64,000 bases of DNA from Lonicera japonica (lineage: Eukaryota > Streptophyta > Magnoliopsida > Dipsacales > Caprifoliaceae). Below the pieces are notes generated by a model that worked only from the letters and a program-made list of their open reading frames with translations, had not been told where the DNA came from and made no database searches. The stretch covers positions 51,742,039-51,806,038 of the forward strand of contig CM038466.1 of NCBI GenBank assembly GCA_021464415.1, in the 5' to 3' direction. The translations under genes and the position numbers were made by a program. Of this stretch, positions 45,966-57,645 are shown one piece after another; the stretch's first letter is position 1; each line of letters begins with the position of its first letter.

Positions 45966-47411
45966 CCTAGTTACTAAAGCCTCCTCTTTCATCGGTTGAG
46001 TTGTATCTATTGCAATTTAAATAACATGAGACTAAGCGTGCTTGTAATTGGAGAAACCGATGAGTTGGTGGCGTGCGTATGAATTTCTTCAACTTCGCTC
46101 ATACTTCCTTCACTCATTCGATATAAAATCAACCATTTCAGTTCAGTAACTGAACCATGGCCAGCCCTATTTGTTCAATCATAAATAAACCCTATTTTGG
46201 TAACCAAACCGACTGAAATTTTGGTATCATAATTGATTTCGATACAATATCAATTTAAATTTTAGGTGTACCAAATTTTTTTGTTCGGTAACGGTATCAA
46301 GGGTTCAATTCGGTTACTGAACCAAATCCAACCCTATTTAATATAATATTCTAGTACTTCAAAAATTATTATTGAAACACTTAAAGTATGTTGCATCCCA
46401 ATAAATAATTTTGAACTGCTAGATAAAGATTGGTGCTTTATTCATAAACTAAATATGCTAGCTTTTGCCCATGTCTACTGTACTATTCAAGTTCATGCAT
46501 GCGGCACCATACAATCGTAATTCATAGTAAAATAAAATAGTATTAGTATAATTAGTAGTAGATTAATAAACAATCTATAATTATTATTCGTATAAAAGTG
46601 GGCTAGTCTGACAAAAAAAGTTGACCCAAATTTCCCGCCTAAAATTTTTCTTATACTTTCTTTTTAAAACATTTTGCATGTATGTGAACATATAAAAAGC
46701 ATCCATGGAGTTAATACAATGCACAAAGTACATTACTTGGGTAATTGGCCAAGGTAATTTGAGTATTGTGACTTTCCAAAAAAAAATCTTTTGTGAATTA
46801 CTATATTCATACGAGTTTATGTACAGTCGTGCATGAAAAATCAAGTTTTAATCTAACATATTCTTGTGAAAGGGTAATTTAACTATTAATTGTTACGGTA
46901 ATTTGAGTATTTTGGCTTTAAAAAAAAATTACTTTTAATGATATATTGTCCGATTTTTCTTTTTCTTTTTCTTTACTTTTTGTGATGCATGTTGATTTGA
47001 TTTTTACATTTTTTTTTATTTTCCATTTATTCATAAATGTCCTTTAGTGTATTTATTCGTTCAACAATTTTTTTTTGTAAATTTAAATGTTGTTCATATG
47101 ATCGTACATATAATTTTAGTGATTTGATGACTATTTGATTTGTCAGAAATTATTTCCATTGCCAGCAAATGCAAATACTTTATGTTTTTTTTATATTCAC
47201 TATAATTTATGTTTTACTGATTTTAATCTTAAATGAAATTGTATACCAATTTTTTCCTAAGTAGTTTTAGTTTTCCTATCCCCATCATAAGGTATCTTTA
47301 AGTATTTTTTTTAAAAAAAAATTAATGTTTTTTTTTAAAATTTAATAAGTATTGTAAATTTAATTTAGTGGTTCAATTTGGGTTTAATTTATTATTTTCT
47401 TTTCATTGTAT
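45966..47411. other. AT-rich intergenic DNA, no gene seen
   Basis: No convincing ORF. Near 46140-46340 GGTTCGG/CCGAACC-rich stretches and a terminal-looking CCAGCCCTA suggest remnants of a hAT-type MITE, but ends and target duplication could not be fixed. Confidence 0.5.
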
Positions 47412-47420
47412 CTAATTTTT

Positions 47421-48524
47421 GAGTAAACTACCCCAACGGCCCTTGAACTATTGGTATTATCTCGCTTTAGCTATTAAACAAAATTTTGCCTCAATGAAAT
47501 ATTTAAAGTATTGATCAAGTTTCAAATTGGCCCGTTCATTCAATTTGGGCGTTAACTTGGACAGAATCAAAGATAAAATTGTCATTTCAATTTCCATATT
47601 TTTTAAAAAAAATTTAATTAGATTTAAAAAATATTATGAATGAAATATTAAAAAAAAAATAAAGGAAAAGGAAGAGACAGAGAGATCACAGCTCCCCTCC
47701 TCTCATCTCATCACGACCACCCCCTTTCATTCGACCTCACCACCACCACCTCCAACCTTCTTCATCATCACCACCACCATGTTATACCACCATCCCCTTT
47801 CATCCGACCTCCACCACCACCACCTCCCCACACACACGTATCTTAATCTAGTCTACCAAACACCACCATCCCCTTTGATTTATAATATTTAAATAAATAA
47901 ATCCATGTTGGATGAAAAATTGTCTTAGTTCTCTCTCTCTTCCTAAGGAGACAAAGCCACACAAGTCTTCGCAAAATTCGGAGGATTTTCGTGTTTTCTG
48001 GTAATCATCCTCCATTGATTGTTGATTGAGCTGGTAATCATGAGCTTGGATCTCTAATTCTCATTCTGTAATCTCTATCTGAATCAATTTTTAAGTTTAG
48101 TTTTGTATCTATCTATATATATATATATATATATGTTTATGTATGTATCTGTGTTGAAATTTGAGTTTGTTTTTTGTTGATCTTGGCTTGTGAGGTTGTG
48201 TTATGGTTTCTGATCGGTTTATGTGGAGTAAAATGGAGGTTTATCTTGTCAATGGAGGTTGTGTTATGGTGCGGTTGGGAGGGAAGGGGGGCGGTGATCT
48301 CTCTCTCTTCATTGCTTTTCCTTTCTTTTATTTTTTCATTCATAATATTTTTAAATCTAATTAATTTTTTAAAAAATATATCTAATTTAAATGATAATTT
48401 TACCCTTGATTACGTCCAAGTTAACATACAAATTAGATGGGAGGGCTAATTTGAAACTAGATCAATAGTTTAAGTATTTAAATGAGGCAAAATTTTGTTT
48501 AAGGGCCAGTACCATAGTTTACTC
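47421..48524. mobile_element. Mutator-like element, non-autonomous (1104 bp)
   Basis: Long terminal inverted repeats of over 200 bp begin GAGTAAACTACCCCAACGGC and, from the right, GAGTAAACTATGGTACTGGC. A 9-bp target duplication CTAATTTTT / TTAATTTTT (one mismatch) flanks it at 47412-47420 and 48525-48533. The centre is CCACCACC-rich and leader-like, with no transposase. Long TIRs with a 9-bp duplication define Mutator-like elements. Confidence 0.85.
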
Positions 48525-48616
48525 TTAATTTTTTTGACTCTCTACTTCATCATTGCAATGTTTGTTTGTTCGATTAATAATTCTTATTATTTTTCGCTAT
48601 AAGAATATTGTTCATG

Positions 48617-48652
48617 TTGTGTTATACGTGCAACGTATATGTGATATACTAG
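48617..48652 (+). mobile_element. Helitron-like 3' terminus
   Basis: ATACGTGCAACGTAT, a short hairpin, is followed by ATGTGATATACTAG|T. It fits the hairpin-plus-CTAG end of Helitrons and lies between the Mutator-like element and the last recognisable exon of the gene at 48754-55290. The 5' end was not located. Confidence 0.4.
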
Positions 48653-48753
48653 TATAATATAGGGGTAGGTCGGCTAAATCATGTATGAATTGTTTGGCAA
48701 AGCGAGATACAATTTCAAATGCAAATGGTATTGCTACTGAAAATAGTTCTTAC

Positions 48754-51700
48754 CTCTGGCAAAGCAACATTTGATTTCCCAATAGGTGCATAGCCATATT
48801 TATATCTGAAACAAATAAAATAAAAATAGAAAATGACGCTTGTACTTTTTTACTTTAAATTTATCCTTCTAAAAGCATAAATGAACAAATAAATCTCAAT
48901 TGTTGGATTGTGACACACACTCCTAGGAAAAGAAAATGGAAGAAATATTTTTCTCGTGTTCTTAATACTTGCAAAGTTTTTAAGGGTTTTATGCTCGTAA
49001 CTTGTAATTGAAATTCTTGTCTAGAAATGGTTTATACGTAATTCACCATATAACCACGGATGTCGTGTCCTCTAGAAGAAGATTATCACAAAAATCAAAA
49101 ACTCAATTACATACCTCTTCATGATCAGCTGAGGTAACACCGGGTTCTTCGCGATCAACACTCGTCAACAACCCTCTGCATAAGAAAGGCTCATGAGCTA
49201 CCAATGTGAACACATGAAACTGCACAAGTAGTCCTCATTTTGAGAAAATTGGTCCTCAATTCGGCTCACTGAACTAACGGATCTTGTATACACAACGGTT
49301 TTTTTTCCTCAAAACTATGAAAAGGTTTCTAGAGCTTACTCGAGCAAAAACCAAAGTTCCTAGAGCTTTGGTAGAAGCATGGTTTTAAATATTCAGAGGG
49401 ACAAGGAAGGGATAGTATACTTTAGCAACAAAATTTACTAATCAAAAAACAAAGGAAACTTACAATAATGAAAAGAATGAATGCAATATGACTAATATAC
49501 TGTTCGTGTTCACCGTCGCTCTCACTCCACACCACTCTGCATTGAAAGAAAACTATCGTATGAGCTGGCACAGTACTTCAAACTTTAACAGCCAAGCATA
49601 TCGACAAACTTAAGCATGGTCCAGACTTCGGGAATTTGAACTTCAATCACGCTACATGTATTGAATAGTAATGTACATATGCAGTTTATGTTTTTATACG
49701 TTAACCTTCATTACCCAATTCGTCTATGTATATGCACAAATTCAATTACCATTTCAACCAGTGGTTATATTATTAATAAACGTGAGCATGATCCTTCAAA
49801 ATGACTCATGTTATAGTTACCAACTTATGTAGATCTCTAAATAAATAATATACACATATATATTGGGTCAAAAAAAGCTGCAAGTGGTGGGAACTACTCA
49901 TTAGGAGCGTGTGGGACTCAAATTTTTGGATTTGGAATTCCTTCCTTTGGTAGGTGAATTGGGGAGGGGAGGGATGATTGTGATGTGGGATTTCAGAGTT
50001 GCATGAACAGAAAATGTAATCATGGGTGTTTATTCCCTGTCACTTCTGTTTCTGTTGGATATATTATGTGGTGGCTTACTTGATTGTATGTTCCAAAAAC
50101 AATCACGAAATTAGCTACAGATCAGTCGATAAATACTACAAGTTAATAATAAAAAGCCACCTTGAAGAAGAAAAAACCAACGAGTGAGACAATGCAAGAC
50201 ATAAGCAATAAAGGCAATGCGTATAAATGGATTGAAACTTAGAATACTTGACTTAACAAAAAACAAAACAAAAAAACTTGGAATAACCAAAAGACTGAAT
50301 GTAATTCCTCTAAAATGGCTTTATGACAAACCTCTGGAACAACTGTTAATGAGGTACCCTCATCCACGCCTCTCTGCATTTAAATAGAAAACTACCATCA
50401 GAAGGCGTACTTAAACGTTAACAATCAAAAAACAAAGGGAACTTGGAATTATGAAAAGAATGAATGCAATTCCCCTAAAATGGCTCGTTTGGGAATTTGG
50501 CTACTGAGCAGCAGAGGAAGGGCTAACTCGATCGAAGAGAGAGGGAGGTAAGACTCGACCAATTCAATAATGGCAAACCTCTAGAACAACTGCTGAAGAG
50601 GTACCCTCATCCATGCCTCTCTGCATTTAAATAGAAAACTATCACCAGAAGGCATACTTAAAAGTTAACAGCCACACATATCAACAAGAGTATCTTTGGT
50701 CCAGAGTTTGGGGATTTTGAACTTCAATCATGCTACTTGAATTGAATAGTCATGTGTAAGTAAGTTTCAATTTCGGAATAGTAGTTAAACCCCCACGAAG
50801 TTTTCGTCAAAAAATTCCCTCTTCCTATTCCTTTCTTGTGTATACACCAAAAACCATAAATTCCAATCATTTGTTGCAAAATTTAAAGAAAATGAGTAAC
50901 TAAATGAGGAAATATAAAGAACAAATGAAAAATTACCCTTTCCAAATGTCCTCCCAAAAATCTCATCCAGTTCCCAGATGGGTCCTGAAAGAATCTAGAG
51001 CAAGTTACGTAAAACAACCACCCTGAACAATTCTTTAGTCCCACCCACTACCACTTATACCTCAATTTACTCCTAATGATGCATAGCATTAAGGAAAAAA
51101 GGATAGGTGTCGCAAATCAACTTCAAACTGAGTCCAATCATGTGTGCATTTCGACTAGCCAGTGGGGAATTCTTGGGGTTTCTTGTCATCTGCAGAATAT
51201 TCTAACCCTGATTCTTTGGAGTGCTGTGCTATTCTGATTTATATATTAAGCATTTTTTTTGCTATGCATATTCCCCTTTAGACGAGGACACCTTGTCCTC
51301 TTACATTTTTCTGTATCTCCTTTTCGCATTATTAAGTTCATTCTCTTATGTATTTAGTTTCGTATATTGTGTAGTTATAAAACTGACCTACAAGTCAAAT
51401 ATGTCAAGAAACATTTGATGAGGAACAAACCTCATTAATCATGACTAGCACTATAAATTCCAGTCATTGAATCATTACTCTCTCAAACTACCACCTCAAT
51501 CGACAGTTCCTCTCCAGTGTCTCCAACATCAAGTTAAATGAACGATGGTCTCTAACACTTTCTTTTTTGTCTCTGTACAAGGTGCCTGTGTTTTTCAAGC
51601 AAATGTGATTGATCATGTTTGAGACATGACTTTTAATCTAAGACACCTAAAAATGGAAAATGGGATTCTTGATTTGAGAGGGAAGGAAAGTTTCCCTAAA

Positions 51701-54700
51701 ATTTCAGCGGTTGTATTTAGGATTACTTGTTCATCAAATTTGTTTATAGTTTTTGAAATTGAAAGACACAAGAATATCAGCAAAATCTCCTCATAGAATT
51801 GGGATTGAATTTATGGCCTGCTATTTAATTGTCTTAAAAGAAAACCAAATACATAAGCGCAGCCACTCAGTCTGAAACTTTCTACTCAGTAATTGGATAA
51901 GGGATTGAATACCCAATTGATATGTCGATAGAATTCCAATGCACGCAAGGTTTACGTATGTTACTCCATAGAAGCTTAAATTAAAAGATATTTATAATGA
52001 TCTAAAATATTTCTAAATTTGATTTAGCCATTAGTTTCAATTGATAAAGTTATTAAATCATTTCTTCAAGAAATAACCACATAGAATCATGCAATTTAAA
52101 GTGGTTAGAAAATTAATTGACGTAACAATTAAGCACAAGAGACATGAATAGAAAATGAATATATCATTAAAGAAATGAGAAAAGGGTGGGAAGAGAACGT
52201 AACCTTACTGGAAAAACCAGCGCAATTGGAAGAATAAAAGCAGCAAAGAGAATCTGGAGTAGATTTCTGAAATACGTGAAAACTCGCTGACAAATGGAAC
52301 CATCTTCAATTCCTTGATGAAATTCAGCTTCAACCTCATCATCCACACTCCTCTGCATGCATAGAAGTTTCAGTTGCCAAATTCCTTCATTTACTCATGG
52401 AAAAGCCATGGTGTAAAAACTCCACAAGGACAAGGAACAAAATTGTGGATATATACAAAATGGGAAACACAAGTAACTATCATAGCAGAATAATATTATT
52501 TTTAAATTAATCAATTGACATCAATAAAATCAAATCAAATCATATTCCACCAGGACAGGAGCTAGTTGTTGTGACAAATAAATATATAATAGAATGCTTC
52601 GCCATTACCAATTCCAAATCGGTGTAGTGAAATAATTATGCTTCGCCATTACCAATTCCAAACACAGATGTGAATATGAATATTAGAAAAATATGCATAA
52701 TAGAAATGAGAGAAAGAGAAGGATATACATACATCCTTACTGGAACAACCATCTTCATTGGAACTGGAATTGGAAGAGAAGAAAGCAGAGAGAGATAATT
52801 TAATTTTGCAAAAAGAATAGAAGTTAGTTGTTGTTGAATCATCCACTTCCATAGCAGCAATTCTACTATTACAACAGAGTAGAGGCACTACTGATGAGGA
52901 CTAAAATGGAATAGGATTGTGAGAGGACAGGAATTTCTTTAAATGGAATAGGATTACAACAGAAGTAGAAGTAGAAGTAGATGGAAGACTACAATGAGAA
53001 AAAAGTTTCTTTAAATGAAATACGATTGTGAGAGGACAGGAATTTGCATTTTATTATTTATTTATTGAAGTGCAAACTTGGAGAGGACAAGATGTCCACC
53101 AACATAAATAGAGATCGAGAAAACAAAAATTATAAAGCCAAAAGAAAAACCATGGGGAACATCACACCCACCCAGAGCAGAATACACACAAAACCTATCC
53201 AAAAATTAGAGCCCTCCAATTGTACTTGATGTCTTCCACCCTATAATTTTTCGAAAGCCTTGGGGTTGGAAGAAGCCTACAGTGAGGCCACAAATTTGAT
53301 TCTCCCCCACACCCACTCCGTTTCTTCTTCTTTTCCTCTGAAAACTCTACAATTCCTTTCCATCCATAATAGCCAAAAGGATGCAGCTATGACACATCTC
53401 CACAGCTCCCTGCTCCTTCTTTTATCTCTGCTGCTATTGATTTCCAAGAGAAGAAGATCCGTGCCATTTTTCAGACGAGCCAAAACTTAAGCTAAATTCC
53501 ATACAAACTTTCTTTCTACTTCGAACCACCAAAGAATCAATACATAGAATCTGAATCTTTTTGAGAGATTTAATTTTAATCTTTGGGAGTATCAACTACT
53601 TTTGTGTGTGCGCGTCATCAATGTATGTGGTAAGTAATAAGTATGGAACTAGAAACGAAATCTAATGCCATTTTCTAGGAAGCAAACATCACAACCGGAA
53701 TTGGAGCCTCCGTGATTCTAATGTTTGGAATTAGGTGCCCAAGCCCACCGCATGTTGGGGGCTATATAAGACAGTCCCCCTTAACCATCAAAGGTTGATG
53801 AAAACACCACATACCAATAAATGCAGTCCTTTTTACATCTGCACAGATTCCAATATATTTCACTGAGCCAAAATACTTGTAAGAGTGGATTGTATATAGG
53901 CAATAATGAACTATAAAACTAATGTGAAATACTGTGTTTACTACCATACGAAGAATATGGAAGCGCAAAAAAAAGAAACGTAACATTCATTTACAAACCT
54001 CTTCAGGAGTTTGAGCTGATGAGCTTACTCCGGCTGCTTCTATTACATCATTGTCGTCAACTATGCCCCTTTGTATAAAAGAGGCTCATAAGCTCGCAAT
54101 ATTGGAGACAATATTGACAAAGTACATACAAAAAAACTTCACAAGTAGTCAATATAAAGGGGAATTTGGTCTTCTTCAGCCTGGCGATGGATCATGTAAA
54201 AGGTTTTTTCTTCTTAGAAATGACAAAAAGAAAAAGGAAAGGTTTTTATTTTTGTGTCTTTTAAACGTAAAATTTCATCAAACTTGTTTCTAGTTTTTGG
54301 AATTGAAAGCCGCAAGAATATAAGCAAGATCTCCTCAAAGAATTGGAACGACTATTTATGGCGTACTATTAAATGTCTTAAAACCACAACCAAATACATA
54401 AGCTAAGCAGTGCAATACAAACATAAAAGTGGACCATCAGCAGTCCACCATAAACAAACGAAAGATTTCAGTATGAAAAGATCAAGGAGCACTGTTGATC
54501 TCGGAGATTCTCATATTCCCAAGCGATTCAAGGTTTTAACAAATTCCTTTTTTCTATTTTTCTTCCTTCTAATAGTTGCTCCTTTGCTTTTTCATTAATT
54601 TCTCTAATTTTGCTTTTTTTATCATTAATTAATATTTCATGCTTCAATTACCACACATTTTTATTTTTTGGTTAATCTAATCAACCAACATTTTAAACCT

Positions 54701-55290
54701 CATAAGATACTACTGTTCAAATTCCATCTAAAATCCAAATATTTACGTTTTTCTATAAAAACCAATGGATCTTCCTTCTATTGATGGAGACTCTAGCTGT
54801 ACATTACTAGGGGGAACGTTGAAAGAGAAAAGGGTTATGGAGGTGTATACCCCTAGTTGTGTCTTTCCATTCAGATGGTGTGAGAAATCTGCTAGCAGGA
54901 TACACCTCCATAACCCCTTTTTCTTTCAACGTTCCCTAGTAACGTAGAGCTAGAATCTCCATCAATAGAAGGAAGATTCATTGGTTTCTATAGAAACACG
55001 CAAATATTTGGCTTTTAGATGGAATTTGAACAGTAGTATCTTATGAGGTTTAAAATGTTGGTTGATCAGATTAACCAAAAAATAAAGATACGTGGTAATT
55101 GAAGCATGAAACATTAATTAATGATAAAAAAGAAAAATTACAGCAATTAATGAAAAAGCAAAGCAGTAATTATTAGAAGGAAGAAAAATAGAAAAAAGGA
55201 ATTGGTTAAAACCTTGAATTGCTTGGGAATATGAGAATCTCCAAAATCAAAAGCGCTGCTCGATCTTTTCATACCGGAAAGGAAAGACAT
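48754..55290 (-). CDS. Unidentified gene of small duplicated exons, probably decaying
   Basis: Predicted by matching splice sites. Exon 55272-55213 (20 codons, MKRSSSAFDFGDS...; a Met at 55290 is also possible) is followed by 54068-53999 (ends QTPEE), about 52862-52746, 52352-52209 (48 codons, with a hydrophobic helix NLLQILFAAFILPIALVF), 50984-50937 (16 codons, DPSGNWMRF), 50620-50579 and 50373-50332 (14 codons each, RGMDEGTS / RGVDEGTS), a broken copy near 49540-49500, 49192-about 49128, and 48805-48754 (YKYGYAPIGKSNV). Several exons start with TGCAG|AG(A/G)GG and code for R-G-V-D-(D/E) followed by acidic residues, so they arose by exon duplication. Two copies have lost the frame or a splice site. 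I do not recognise the family. The 3' end is missing next to the Helitron- and Mutator-like elements. A small membrane protein is possible. Confidence 0.45.
50332..50770 (-). repeat. Tandem exon-plus-intron duplication (about 238-247 bp)
   Basis: 50332-about 50430 and 50579-50680 are nearly identical across the 42-nt exon, its acceptor (TTTAAATGCAG) and adjoining intron. 49500-49690 is an older third copy that shares the downstream 'GGTCCAGA-TT-GGGA-TTTGAACTTCAATCA' block with 50690-50740. Confidence 0.85.
53265..53483 (-). pseudogene. LINE (non-LTR retrotransposon) 3' ORF fragment
   Basis: ELWRCVIAASFWLLWMERNC, then RVFRGKE and VWGRIKFVASL, is the tail found at the end of plant LINE reverse-transcriptase ORFs (zf-RVT region, usually W-x2-WxERNxRIF ... 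ASLWA). Here a stop falls at the WAS position. The piece is isolated, about 70 codons, and sits within a large intron of the gene at 48754-55290. Confidence 0.75.
54473..55272. repeat. 0.8-kb fold-back of a first exon and intron start
   Basis: Arms 54473-54848 (+) and 55272-54900 (-) are complementary with few mismatches, around a 51-nt loop. Each arm begins exactly at an ATG that encodes MKRS(R/S)S, followed by FGDSHIPK or LGDSHIPK, then the donor AAG|GTTTTAAC and intron. The sequence upstream of the ATGs is not shared. Confidence 0.9.
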
Positions 55291-55412
55291 GCAAGAATTG
55301 TTAGAAGAAGAGTTGAGTACTGATATATATATATACACAGTCATACGGAACATTTTTCCTGCGGACCGGCGCGTTCGCACCGGTCCTGCGCGCAGCTAAC
55401 GTTAACAGCAAC

Positions 55413-56120
55413 CATTCTCTCTTTATCTTCAGTCAAACAAACCCCATTTCTTCTCTCCCCTCTCTCTCTCTCTAAAATCAAACACCTCTCTCTCCTCTAA
55501 AATCCAACGGACCAAGCTCTCTCTCTCTAAAACATGACCAAGCTCGCTCTCTCTCTCTAAAATACATGACCAAAAGCAGCTCGGACCACAATTTGGCTGA
55601 ATAAATAAACTCACCTATATCTTTCTTGATTAAAACTTCCACAATTTAGCTGTACAAAGGAAACCTAATTAATTAATTTCGTAAATCAATATTTTCCTAA
55701 CCTATCCTGCTATCCAAACTCAAAATTCATCTCCATCTCAACAACAGCAGCAGCCACCAGGAATAAAATCAAGAAGACAGAGAGAGGAGAGGAGAGACCC
55801 ACAAACAATTTCGAAGAATCTTTCTCTAAATCCCGATCTTGGGGGAGAGAGAGAATGCGAGCTTGGTCGGAGCTTTTGGTCGTGTATTTTAGAGAGAGAG
55901 AGCAAGCTTGGTCGTGTTTTAGAGAGAGCGCTTGGTTGGAGCTTTTGGTCGTGTATATTAGAGAGAGAGAGCTTGGTCGGATCTAGGTCGGAGCTTGGTC
56001 GGTCGGATTTTAGAGAGGCAGAGTGAGGCGTTTGATTTGAGAGAGAGAAAGCAGAGAATAAGAAATGGGGTTTGTTTGACTGAAGAGAGAGAGAGAGAGA
56101 GAGAGATAGAGAGAGAGAAT
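55413..56120. repeat. Imperfect inverted duplication, GA/CT-rich, upstream of the gene start
   Basis: CATTCTCTCTTTATCTTCAG and GTCAAACAAACCCCATTTCTT on the left have complements near 56060-56120. Inner blocks ATACATGACCAAAAGC-GCTC and GAGC-TTTTGGTCGTGTAT also pair. Arms are about 180-255 bp with a loop of about 270 bp, and they contain (GA)n runs of 10-20 bp. Confidence 0.75.
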
Positions 56121-56511
56121 GATTACTGTGAAGTAATGGGTTTACCTTGAAATGCAGAGTTGGGTGTGACGGAATGAGATTGAAAAGATTGAAGTGAAAG
56201 AAGAGAATGAGAAGATCGAAAGAAGAAGAAGAAGAAGAAGTAATTAAAAAGGGAAGAACATATACATAGCAGTAGGAGAAGGAGGAAGAAGAAGAAGTAG
56301 GGATTTGGATTTTTTGTTGTTGTTGTTGTTGTTAATGATAACATAGCCATAGCCATAGCAGAAGGAGGAAGAAGAAGTTGGTACTACAAACAGAAAATTT
56401 CTATAATGGGAATGCCAATGCCATTACTATAAATATTCGAATTTCCCTCTTTTTCTAACAACACTTTAATATTTCTCTCTCAAGAGATGATAGTAGGACC
56501 TAAGGAAATAG

Positions 56512-56712
56512 TACGTATACATCCGCTCAGCCTTTAAAAATTAAATATTTATATATATACTCAGTTTTTAGAAATTAAGTTAGTGTCATTTTTTTATTTA
56601 AAAATAGCTCGGCTTATAAATACTGAATATGTACACATATACTAGATCCATAAGAACCGACCAAATAAAATAGAATGTTAGCGAGTATTTTGACGTGTGT
56701 TAATAGTACCTA
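56512..56712. mobile_element. Diverged copy of the 25641 MITE family
   Basis: It shares AGCTCGGCTTATAAATACTGA, TATGTACACATATACT and the terminal GTTAGCGAGTATTTTGACGTG with the element at 25641-25926. The left end is eroded. Confidence 0.5.
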
Positions 56713-57357
56713 CTGTTTCTCAATTTGTTTCTATTTTAAATTATTGGAACTTGGAAGAGAGATATATGTATATATAAGAGAGTAAGAGAAGTGATCTGGG
56801 CTATTTATTAGTGTAATTATAGCCACATATATTTTTATTTTTTTTATAAGAGACATATATTTCTGAATTCAAAAACTTTTTTTCCTTATTATATAGATAT
56901 ATATTAGAGAATCTATTTTTGGCTAAATTACAAAGTCATCGTGCTCGGGTTTCTTCCAGTTGAGCTTTCCCCAAACTGACAACCAGGCTCTGAGCCAAGT
57001 CAGGCCCAAACCTGAACAAGGGAAAATCGAAGACCCCATAGGCTAATTTGTTTCTGTCCCATAATAATATAAAAGAAGATTATAATAAAAATAATTGAAT
57101 TTTATAAAAAAAATAAAAAATTAAATTGAGTGATTATTTATTTTTATGAGTATCTATCTTTCATCTTTCTTTATTTTCAATAAAAAAAATCTTTCTCACT
57201 ACGAAAAAATAAATTCCACGAATAAACTAAACAGTAAAAGATAATAGCTAATAATATACATCATGCTATTTAACACTCAACTACAAATTATGAAGTACGG
57301 TACACGTAACATTAAAAACAATTTGTTGGGATCACATGGATTTCATATTTCTATGTA

Positions 57358-57360
<3 letters not shown>

Positions 57361-57391
<31 letters not shown>
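57361..57391. repeat. (GA)n microsatellite
   Basis: About 16 GA units lie directly before the duplicated block at 57391. Confidence 0.95.
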
Positions 57392-57401
<10 letters not shown>

Positions 57402-57645
57402 CAAGTTATAGTATTTTGAAGAAAAAAATTGAAGGGCCCTCGAGAAAATCAAGGGGAGGACAGCTTTGTTTCATATATATTTTGATTAATGGACTGAAAT
57501 CTTCATTAATATAACAGAGAGAGAAAAGTATTTGCAAGTTATAGTTTTTGGAAGAAAAAAATTGAAGGGGCCTCGAGAAAATCAAGGGAAAGACAGCTCT
57601 GTTTCATATATATTTTGGTTAATGGACTGAAATCTTCATTAATAT
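57391..57645. repeat. Tandem duplication, period 133 bp
   Basis: Two units share TATTTGCAAGTTATAGT, GAAGAAAAAAATTGAAGG, CCTCGAGAAAATCAAGGG and TTCATATATATTTTG-TTAA with few changes. Non-coding. Confidence 0.92.

Noticed and set aside
48174..48449. 91-codon hydrophobic ORF on the + strand
   Set aside because: Lies inside the Mutator-like element and spans into its terminal repeat; no conserved motif.
56123..56356. 77-codon - strand ORF MAMAMLSLTTTTTTKN... with a donor-like end
   Set aside because: Composed of TTC/AAC microsatellites giving poly-F/L/T; it may be a leader or first exon, but nothing supports a protein.
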